Under the pieces are notes generated by a model. That model was not told the DNA's origin. It did no database searches and saw only the letters and a list, made by a program, of their open reading frames with translations. Position numbers and translations under genes: made by a program. 64,000 nt of DNA from Nitrospirillum amazonense (GTDB taxonomy: Bacteria; Pseudomonadota; Alphaproteobacteria; Azospirillales; Azospirillaceae). Below, piece by piece: positions 20,173 through 26,903 of this stretch. The stretch's first letter is position 1. Every line of letters starts with the position of its first letter. The stretch lies in the NCBI RefSeq assembly GCF_007828045.1, contig NZ_VITN01000012.1, positions 1 to 64,000 of the forward strand, given 5' to 3'.

Positions 20173-20424
20173 ATGCGCATCCTCTATTTCGCCTGGCTGC
20201 GCGCCAAGATCGGCACCGCGGAGGAAGAGGTGGCGCCGCCCGCCGGCGTGGCCACCACCGGCGACCTGATCACCTGGCTGCAAACCCGCGGGCCCCATTA
20301 CGCCGACGCGCTGGCCAACCGCGCGGTGGTCAAGGTGGCGGTGAACCAGGACTACGTCGGCCTGGACCATCCCGTGGCGCCGGGGGACGAGGTCGCGCTG
20401 TTCCCACCGGTGACCGGGGGCTGA
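20173..20424 (+). CDS. moaD: Molybdopterin synthase sulfur-carrier subunit
   Basis: 83 residues, a ubiquitin-like sulfur carrier. It begins MRILYFAWLRAKIG and ends with the essential C-terminal Gly-Gly (PPVTGG) that is thiocarboxylated. It starts 5 bases after pgsA and ends one base before moaE, so translation is coupled. It provides sulfur to MoaE for molybdopterin; MsrP in this window is one user of the cofactor. Confidence 0.92.
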   Translation: MRILYFAWLRAKIGTAEEEVAPPAGVATTGDLITWLQTRGPHYADALANRAVVKVAVNQDYVGLDHPVAPGDEVALFPPVTGG

Positions 20425-20425
20425 C

Positions 20426-20902
20426 ATGGCCATACGCGTCCAGGCGGAGGATTTCGACGTGGGCGCCGAACTGGCGGCCCTGACCGACGGCAACCCGTCC
20501 ATCGGCGGCGTGGCCAGCTTCGTCGGGCTGGTGCGCGACATGTCCAAGGGCGATGGGGCGGGCGGCGACTCCGTCAGCGCCATGACCCTGGAGCACTATC
20601 CCGGCATGACGGAGCGGCAGTTGGCCGCCATCGAGGCGGAGGCGCGGGCCCGCTGGCCCCTGGACGGCGTGCTGATCATCCACCGCCACGGCCGCCTGCT
20701 ACCCGGCGACCGCATCGTGCTGGCCGCCTGCGCCAGCGCCCACCGCGCCGCCGCGTTCGAGGCCTGCTGGTTCCTGATGGATTGGCTGAAGACCAAGGCG
20801 CCCTTCTGGAAACAGGAGGAGACGCCGGCCGGCGCCCGCTGGGTGGCCGCCAAGGAGGAGGACGACCAGGCGGCGGAGCGTTGGTACAAACGCGCGCCGT
20901 GA
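20426..20902 (+). CDS. moaE: Molybdopterin synthase catalytic subunit
   Basis: 158 residues. MoaE converts precursor Z (cPMP) to molybdopterin with MoaD thiocarboxylate. Family blocks seen: GGVASFVGLVRD, LEHYPGM, IIHRHGRLLPGD, the active-site Lys segment MDWLKTKAPFWKQE, and a C-terminal acidic tail. The start is one base after the moaD stop. Last gene of the uvrC-pgsA-moaD-moaE run. Confidence 0.95.
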   Translation: MAIRVQAEDFDVGAELAALTDGNPSIGGVASFVGLVRDMSKGDGAGGDSVSAMTLEHYPGMTERQLAAIEAEARARWPLDGVLIIHRHGRLLPGDRIVLAACASAHRAAAFEACWFLMDWLKTKAPFWKQEETPAGARWVAAKEEDDQAAERWYKRAP

Positions 20903-20963
20903 TACCGGTCTCACCACCCCAAGCGCTTATAAAACCCCAAAAAATACCGGGAAATTTTTAGGC

Positions 20964-21037
20964 AACGAGTCGACCGAATCGTTTATGCCTGGTTCATATG
21001 CCGAATCTAATACCTCTTGGCTAGTCTCTGACTCGTT
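20964..21037. repeat. Widely spaced inverted repeat before the histidine kinase gene
   Basis: AACGAGTC (20964-20971) and GACTCGTT (21030-21037), 8-bp perfect arms 58 nt apart, in the A/T-richer 240-bp gap between moaE and the kinase. It may be two half-sites of a regulator or a loop structure; chance is possible. Confidence 0.25.
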
Positions 21038-21142
21038 AACTAAACCTTTGGCCAAGACTTTGCTTTTAGTGCCACCGACGCTCACGGACCGGGACAAAGG
21101 TACGGGAATCCTGTAAAGTAGGGGATCAGCTCTAGAGACCCC

Positions 21143-22447
21143 ATGCCCGAACTATTCAAGACCCCGGCCAACCTCCTGGCTCAAGACCAACGTAACGCCA
21201 CCGTCCTGCTGGTCGATGGCAACCAGGGATTGCTGATTTCTCTGGTGGATTTGTTGCGCCAGGGTGGATTCCGTTTCGTGCATTGCCGGCAGGATCTCCA
21301 GGATTTGCCGCAGTACTGCCGTGACCTGTCCCCCGACGTTCTGGTGCTGAACCAGCCGGGCGACAGCCCTGCCGCCGTAGCCACGCTGATGGCCGCCCTC
21401 GGCACGCTGGCCCAGCTGGCGGCAGGGGAGCGTCCCACCCTGCTGCTGCGCACCGGCGTGCTGGACGCCGCCGCCCGCGAGGAGGCGCGCCGGCGGGGCG
21501 TCAGCGATTTCATCGCCCACAATTGCGACCCGATGGAGGTGGTGACCCGCGTGGCCGGCGCCGCCCATCGGCAGTTCCTAAGCCGCCAGGTGGCGCAGCA
21601 GCAGCGGCAGGTGGACATCCAGGTCAAGGACCGCACCGCCCGCCTGCTGGAGTCGCTGGAAACGATGCAGGAGAGGGAGCGGACCCTGCTGGCGGCACTG
21701 GAGCAGACCCGCACGGAAATCCGCCAGAAAACAGAGTTCCTGGCCCATGCCACGCACGAACTGCGCACGCCCCTGAACGCCATCCTGGGCTTCGCCGACC
21801 TGCTGCGGCGGGAGTTCCATGGGCCGCTGGGCGACGCCCGTTATCTGGAATACGTGGAGGATGTGCACGCCGCCGCCAGCCACATGGCCGCCGTCGTCGA
21901 CGACACGCTGGATCTCAGCCGCGCCGAGTCGGGCCAGGTGACCCTGGACATCCGCGACATCGACATCGGCCGCGCGGTGCAGGACAGCACCCGCATGCTG
22001 CGCACCCTGGCCGCCGACTGCGGCGTGGACCTGACGGTAAAGGTGCCGGAGCAGCCGCTGCGCCTGCGCACCGATCCAGAAAAGGTGCGGCAGATCATCC
22101 TGAACCTGGGTTCCAACGCCTTGAAGTTCACGCCGCGCGGTGGCCGGGTGACGGTGGAAGTGCAGGCCGACGACAAGGGCGGCGCGCTGATTCTGATCGT
22201 GCGCGACACCGGCGTGGGCATGGCCCCGCATGAGCTGCCCATCGCGCTCAAGCCCTTCGGCCAGGTGCGGGGCGCGCAACAACCGGGCGTGCGCGGCACC
22301 GGCCTGGGCCTGCCCCTGACCAAGCGCTTCGTGGAGATGCTGGGCGGCAGCCTGGACATCGCCAGCGTTCCCGGCCGGGGCACCATCGTCACCGTGCGCC
22401 TGCCCGCGCCGGAGAATGAGGCCGGCAACGCGCGCGCTACCGCCTGA
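21143..22447 (+). CDS. Soluble histidine kinase with N-terminal pseudo-receiver
   Basis: 434 residues, no membrane segment. Order: receiver-like domain (19-135), coiled coil (145-195), HisKA (197-262, phospho-His205 in FLAHATHELRTPLN), HATPase (305-425) with NLGSNALKF, DTGVGM and GTGLGLPL boxes complete. In the receiver-like domain the phospho-acceptor Asp is Asn70 (DVLVLNQPGD) and only one of the acidic pocket residues (VLLVDGN) remains, so it is a pseudo-receiver and probably an input or interaction module. No response regulator is adjacent. Convergent with the LuxR-glyoxalase gene, three bases apart. Confidence 0.88.
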   Translation: MPELFKTPANLLAQDQRNATVLLVDGNQGLLISLVDLLRQGGFRFVHCRQDLQDLPQYCRDLSPDVLVLNQPGDSPAAVATLMAALGTLAQLAAGERPTLLLRTGVLDAAAREEARRRGVSDFIAHNCDPMEVVTRVAGAAHRQFLSRQVAQQQRQVDIQVKDRTARLLESLETMQERERTLLAALEQTRTEIRQKTEFLAHATHELRTPLNAILGFADLLRREFHGPLGDARYLEYVEDVHAAASHMAAVVDDTLDLSRAESGQVTLDIRDIDIGRAVQDSTRMLRTLAADCGVDLTVKVPEQPLRLRTDPEKVRQIILNLGSNALKFTPRGGRVTVEVQADDKGGALILIVRDTGVGMAPHELPIALKPFGQVRGAQQPGVRGTGLGLPLTKRFVEMLGGSLDIASVPGRGTIVTVRLPAPENEAGNARATA

Positions 22448-22449
22448 CA

Positions 22450-23151
22450 TCACGCGGTCGCGGGGGGCACCTGGGTCATGAGCGCCAGGGGGCGGCCCTC
22501 GTTGTCCTTGAAAAAAGCCATCCATTCCTCCGTCCCGTCCCCATGTCGGTGGATGACGTGCGGGGCGTTGATGAATTCCACACCCCGCGCCGTCAGGGTG
22601 GCGTGCATGGCCTGGATGTCGCCGACCCGGAAATAGAGGATGGACTCGGCCGGCCCCTCCCCTTCGGACAGGAACAGGCGCAGGCCGCCGCAATCGAAGA
22701 AGGCCAGGCCGCCGAAGGAATAGAGGTGCGGTAGCCCCAGCACCTCGCCATACCAGCGGCGGGCCGCCGCGATGTCCGCCACATGGCGGGCGATCTGGCC
22801 CACCGGTCCCAGGCTGGCTTGCGGTTCCATGGATGACGCCTCCTTGCGGGCGAGGTTGCTGTCGCGGCGAATACCCTGCCAGCGCCGCAGTTCGGCGCGG
22901 CTGGCGAAGCCCAGCTTCTGCAGGACATTGGTGACGTGGTATTTCACCGCGTCGATGCTGACACCCTGCCGCCGGGCGATCTGGGGATTGGTCAGGCCGT
23001 GGCGGACGGCCTCGACCACCCGCCATTCCGCCGGCGTCAGCACGTCGGCATGGGGCGGACGACCGCGTTCCCGGTGGCCGCGCCGATGGGACGGGACGGC
23101 CCGTGCCGAGAAACGGTCGGTTCTGACGCCGTGGCGGGGAGGATGTGTCAT
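22450..23151 (-). CDS. LuxR-type HTH / VOC (glyoxalase) fusion protein
   Basis: 233 residues. The N-terminal tail (1-36) is Arg/His-rich. A LuxR/GerE HTH follows (37-95; LTPAEWRVVEAVRHGLTNPQIARRQGVSIDAVKYH split across its helices), then a linker, then a VOC/glyoxalase-like domain (112-230; ARHVADIAAARRWYGEVLGL, FFDCGGLRLFL, ILYFRVGDI). Such fusions may act as ligand-sensing one-component regulators. Inside the linker an AAGGAGG lies eight bases before an in-frame ATG (22830), so a stand-alone VOC protein of about 126 residues may also be made. The full-length start is less certain than the domains. Tandem TTTCCCTA repeats lie upstream. Confidence 0.75.
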   Translation of the reverse strand: MTHPPRHGVRTDRFSARAVPSHRRGHRERGRPPHADVLTPAEWRVVEAVRHGLTNPQIARRQGVSIDAVKYHVTNVLQKLGFASRAELRRWQGIRRDSNLARKEASSMEPQASLGPVGQIARHVADIAAARRWYGEVLGLPHLYSFGGLAFFDCGGLRLFLSEGEGPAESILYFRVGDIQAMHATLTARGVEFINAPHVIHRHGDGTEEWMAFFKDNEGRPLALMTQVPPATA

Positions 23152-23181
23152 GAGGCGGAGCTTACCGCGCGACGGGGCTAT

Positions 23182-23215
23182 TTTCCCTACCCGACGGCTT
23201 TCCCTACCCGACGGC
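23182..23215 (-). promoter_or_regulatory. Tandem 17-bp repeat upstream of the LuxR-VOC gene
   Basis: TTTCCCTACCCGACGGC occurs twice head-to-tail with no spacer, 31-64 bp upstream of the gene. The reverse complement of its core, TAGGGAAA, is found once more near 23245. The spacing and position suggest operator sites, possibly autoregulatory, but a simple slippage duplication is possible. Confidence 0.45.
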
Positions 23216-23292
23216 CGGTCAAGATCAAGCCCCGCCTGCCCCTTTACGTTTAGGGAAACTTGACCGGCGCCATTTCCAGCGGTGAAAAAGGA

Positions 23293-23331
23293 AAAGCCCG
23301 CGGGAGGTGCGTCCTTCCTCCCGCGGGCTTT
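23293..23331 (-). terminator. Terminator after the DUF1329 gene
   Basis: A 15-bp perfect stem AAAGCCCGCGGGAGG/CCTCCCGCGGGCTTT with a 9-nt loop; on the minus strand it is followed by a T-rich run. It lies about 125 bases after the DUF1329 stop. Confidence 0.85.
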
Positions 23332-23455
23332 ACGCCTCCGGCGGACCTGAACCCGGCCGGATGCGATCCCAGTGGTAGCCAGCCCGTCAGGGCCGGGTAT
23401 CGGCGGCGGGGGCGCGTCCCCCGCCGCCTGTTCCTTCCAATCCCAGCTTCAAGCC

Positions 23456-24799
23456 TCAGCGCACGCCGGACCGGCGCAGGCTGTCCGGCGAGAAGTCGGC
23501 CGCCGTCAGGTTGACGTTGAAGTTGTAGGGCTTCTCCTGGTTGGTGAAGCCGCTGGCGGTGTAACGGCCCGACTGCAGGTCGTACACGGCGAACAGGCCC
23601 GCCCAGAAGGTCTGGACATCATAGAAGTTGATGCCGTGGGCCTCGGTCACGCGCCACAGCTGGTCGCGGCTGTCGTACTGGTCGGCGACCAGGATGCCCC
23701 AGCTGTCCTCATCCACATAGAAGGTGCGGCGGGGATAGATGTGGCTGGTGCCAGACTTAAGCTTGCCCTCGACCACCCACACCCGGTGCAGCTCATAGCG
23801 GGCGTAGTCCTGGTTGATGTGCTTGGCCTTGACCAACTGGTCGTAGGTCAGTTTGTCGCTCTGCAGCTGATAGGCGTTGTAGGGGACGTACATCTCCTTC
23901 TTGCCCACCAGCTTCCACTCGTACCGGTCGGGGGAGCCGTTGAAGACATCCAGCTGGTCGGAGGTGCGCAGGCCGTCCGAGGCCGTGCCCGGGTTGTCGT
24001 AGGCGACGTTGGGCGCGCGGCGCACGCGGCGCTGGCCGGGGTTGTAGGTCCAGGCGTTACGCGGCTCCTTGACCTGGTCCATGGTCTCATGCACCAGCAG
24101 GATTTCGCCCGCCAGGCGGGCCGGCGCCGTCACTTCCTGCTGGAAGTACAGCGAGGTTTGGCCTTCAGGACCGGTATCGGAGTACAGGAACTTTGACTTC
24201 TCGTTGATGTTGATCATCGTGTACGAGCCGTCGGCCTGCGGGTTGGCGGCGCCGTAGCTGCGCTCCAGCTGCTTGCCCTTCCAGCGCAGGATGTGGTTCC
24301 ACACCACCTCCACGCCCGTCTTGGGAATCGGGAAGGGCACGCCCACCTTGGCGCCCTCGACGCCGTTGCCGTCGTCCACCAGCTTGGCGCGGGTGGCATT
24401 GGCCAGCGTCTCGTCATAGACGCTCTTGGGCAGCGAGGCGCTGCGGTGCGTCGGATAGACGTTCATCTTGTAGTCGGGATACTGCTTCAGCAGGGCCTTC
24501 AGGCCTTCCGGCAGCTTGTCCGCGTACTGGGCCATGTTCTGGCCGGTGATGGTGAATAACGGCTTGTCGCTGGCATAGGGATCGACGTAGACGCCGCCAG
24601 CCTTGTACCCCGCCGGCGGGGCGGTGATGCCGCCCGTCCATTCCGGGATGGTGCCATCCTTGTTGCCTGCCTTTTCGGCGCCGTTCGGCGTCAGGGTCTT
24701 GCCCAGATCAGCCGCGGACTGCGCCATGGCGACGCCCGCCATGCCCCCGAGAAAGACGGCGAAGGCGCCGCCAACCAACGCGGTGTTGGTCCACTTCAT
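23456..24799 (-). CDS. DUF1329 family exported protein
   Basis: 447 residues with a signal peptide (1-26, AMA-Q). The sequence LTPNGAEKAGNKDGTIPEWTGG near the mature N-terminus and the end region (NFYDVQTFWAGLFAVYDLQSGRY in two blocks) are typical of DUF1329, a periplasmic or outer-membrane-associated family thought to have a LolA/LppX-like fold and linked to hydrophobic substrate handling. It is commonly next to a DUF1302 outer-membrane protein; none is found here. Upstream at 25033 is the acyl-CoA dehydrogenase operon end, which may be relevant to lipid substrates. Confidence 0.88.
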   Translation of the reverse strand: MKWTNTALVGGAFAVFLGGMAGVAMAQSAADLGKTLTPNGAEKAGNKDGTIPEWTGGITAPPAGYKAGGVYVDPYASDKPLFTITGQNMAQYADKLPEGLKALLKQYPDYKMNVYPTHRSASLPKSVYDETLANATRAKLVDDGNGVEGAKVGVPFPIPKTGVEVVWNHILRWKGKQLERSYGAANPQADGSYTMININEKSKFLYSDTGPEGQTSLYFQQEVTAPARLAGEILLVHETMDQVKEPRNAWTYNPGQRRVRRAPNVAYDNPGTASDGLRTSDQLDVFNGSPDRYEWKLVGKKEMYVPYNAYQLQSDKLTYDQLVKAKHINQDYARYELHRVWVVEGKLKSGTSHIYPRRTFYVDEDSWGILVADQYDSRDQLWRVTEAHGINFYDVQTFWAGLFAVYDLQSGRYTASGFTNQEKPYNFNVNLTAADFSPDSLRRSGVR

Positions 24800-24965
24800 C
24801 CTTTTTCCTCCCTTATGCGGCCGGCCGTCCGCCGACGCGCGCGTCTCATTAGCCGAGTGGGTCTTGGTTCAAACGCACATTCCCAAACGCCCAATTCAAG
24901 GATCCCCCCACCTCATGGACAACTGTCCCGGGATTGGCGTTTGATCCTCTCATTTCAATAGTTTG

Positions 24966-25010
24966 GTCGATGCCGGGACGGCGCGCAATGGCTGTCGAAC
25001 CGGCATCGAC
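24966..25010 (-). repeat. Long inverted repeat after the acyl-CoA dehydrogenase gene
   Basis: GTCGATGCCGG (24966-24976) and CCGGCATCGAC (25000-25010), perfect 11-bp arms with a 23-nt spacer, 23 bases past the acyl-CoA dehydrogenase stop. A T-run is lacking, so it may be a Rho-dependent or stabilising 3' stem. Alternatively it could act in the DUF1329 promoter region. Confidence 0.45.
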
Positions 25011-25032
25011 GGAGAAAAAGCACGTGTGGGCC

Positions 25033-26826
25033 TCAGAACAGGTCGGCTTCCAGGTCCATGACGGTCTTGGCCCCCGACATCAGGGCCTTGAAGCGGAAAT
25101 CCACCTCCGGCAGCAGGCGCTGGACGAAGAAGCGGGCGGTCTTGATCTTGGCCTCGTAGAAGCCGCTCTTGCCGTTGCTGCCCTCGGCCAGCTTGGCGTT
25201 CGCCACCTTGACCATGCGCAGCCACATCCAGCCCAGGGCCACCAGGCCGAAGATGCGCAGGTAGTCGGTAGAGGCGGCACCGGCCTCGTCCGGGTTCTTC
25301 ATCCCCCTCTGGGCGACGATGGCCGTGGCCTGCTGCAGCTTGCCGAAGGCCTTGGCCAGCGGGCCGGCGAATTCCAGCAGGTCCGTGTCTTCCATCGCCG
25401 ACTCCAGCTCACCCGCCAGCGGGTGGAAGAAGCGGCGCAGCAGGCGGCCCATGTCCTGGCCCAGCTTGCGGCCCACCAGATCCAGCGCCTGGATGCCGTT
25501 GGCACCCTCATAGATCATGGCAATGCGGGCATCGCGCACGAACTGCTCCATGCCCCATTCACGGATGTAGCCGTGGCCGCCGTACATCTGCTGGGCCATG
25601 GTGGCGCACTCATAGCCCATGTCGGTGAAGTAAGCCTTCACCACCGGCGTCAGCAGGGCCACGAACTCGTCCGCCTCGGCCCGGGCCTTGGGGTCCGGGT
25701 TATGGTCGGCCTGGTCCAGCTGGATGCCCACCCAGTAGCCCAACGCGCGGGCGCCCTCGGTGAAGGCCTTGATGGTCATCAGGTTCTTGCGCACGTCCGG
25801 ATGGACGATCAGCGGGTCGGCGGCCTTCTCCGGCTCCTTGGCGCCGGTCAGCGACCGGCCCTGCAGGCGTTCCTTGGTGTAGGTCAGCGCGTTCTGGTAG
25901 GCGACCGTGGCGATGCCCAGGCCCTGCATGCCCACGCCCAGGCGGGCGGCGTTCATCATGGTGAACATGGCGCGCATGCCCTTGTGCGGCTCACCCACCA
26001 GCCAGCCCTTGGCGTCGTCGAAGTTCATGACGCAGGTGGCGTTGGCCATGATGCCCATCTTGTGCTCGATGGAGCCGCACATGACGCCGTTGCGCGGACC
26101 GGGCTGATTGTCCGCGGTCGGCAGGAACTTGGGCACCAGGAACAGGCTGATGCCCTTCACGCCCGGGGGGGCGTCCGGCAGCTTGGCCAGCACCAGGTGG
26201 ATGATGTTGCTGGTCAGGTTATGCTCACCGGCGGAAATGAAGATCTTGGTGCCGGTGATGCTGTAGCTGCCGTCGTCGTTGGGGACGGCCTTGGTCTTGA
26301 TCAGACCCAGGTCGGTGCCGCAGTGCGGCTCCGTCAGGCACATGGTGCCGGACCACTCGCCCGTGGTCATCTTGGGCAGGTAGGTGTCCTTCAGCTGATC
26401 ATTACCGTGGGTGTGGATGGCGTTCCACGCCCCCTGGGTCAGGCCCGGGTACATGGCGAAGGCCATGTTGGCGGAGATCAGCAGCTCTTCCAGCACGAAG
26501 GTGATGGCGTGGGGCAAGCCCTGGCCACCGTACTTCGGGTCCATGGACAGGCCCTGCCAACCGCCATCGACGTAAGCCTGGTAGGCTTCCTTGAAGCCCT
26601 TGGGCGTCCGCACCACGCCGTTCTCGTAGTGGCAGCCTTCCTCATGGCCGGGGCGGTTCAGGGGCTGCAGCTCGTTTTCGCAGAGCTTGGCCGCCTCTTC
26701 CAGGATGCTGGAGACGAGGTCGCGGGTGGCGTCCTCGAAGCCCGGCAGCTTGGTCAGGTTCTCTGCATGCAGCAGATCGTTCAGGACGAAATCGATGTCT
26801 TCGAGCGGCGCCTTGTAGGTCGGCAT
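25033..26826 (-). CDS. Acyl-CoA dehydrogenase (FadE/DmdC-like, long form)
   Basis: 597 residues, a FAD-dependent acyl-CoA dehydrogenase of the long family with a C-terminal extension, similar to those annotated as 3-methylmercaptopropionyl-CoA or medium/long-chain dehydrogenases. Visible: N-terminal lid MPTYKAPLEDIDFVLNDLL, flavin/substrate loop CLTEPHCGTDLG, TGTKIFISAGEH, and the base Glu440 in RIAMIYEGANGIQ. First oxidation step of beta-oxidation. Last gene of the regulator-thiolase-hydratase/dehydrogenase operon; a 77-bp gap follows the preceding gene. Substrate chain length cannot be read from sequence. Confidence 0.92.
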   Translation of the reverse strand: MPTYKAPLEDIDFVLNDLLHAENLTKLPGFEDATRDLVSSILEEAAKLCENELQPLNRPGHEEGCHYENGVVRTPKGFKEAYQAYVDGGWQGLSMDPKYGGQGLPHAITFVLEELLISANMAFAMYPGLTQGAWNAIHTHGNDQLKDTYLPKMTTGEWSGTMCLTEPHCGTDLGLIKTKAVPNDDGSYSITGTKIFISAGEHNLTSNIIHLVLAKLPDAPPGVKGISLFLVPKFLPTADNQPGPRNGVMCGSIEHKMGIMANATCVMNFDDAKGWLVGEPHKGMRAMFTMMNAARLGVGMQGLGIATVAYQNALTYTKERLQGRSLTGAKEPEKAADPLIVHPDVRKNLMTIKAFTEGARALGYWVGIQLDQADHNPDPKARAEADEFVALLTPVVKAYFTDMGYECATMAQQMYGGHGYIREWGMEQFVRDARIAMIYEGANGIQALDLVGRKLGQDMGRLLRRFFHPLAGELESAMEDTDLLEFAGPLAKAFGKLQQATAIVAQRGMKNPDEAGAASTDYLRIFGLVALGWMWLRMVKVANAKLAEGSNGKSGFYEAKIKTARFFVQRLLPEVDFRFKALMSGAKTVMDLEADLF

Positions 26827-26903
26827 CGGAGAATTCCTTGAATTCCAAGGGTTCTGGGGGAAAACGCCGGGGCGGTCGCCCGCCCCGGCCCCCCATGAGA
26901 ACG

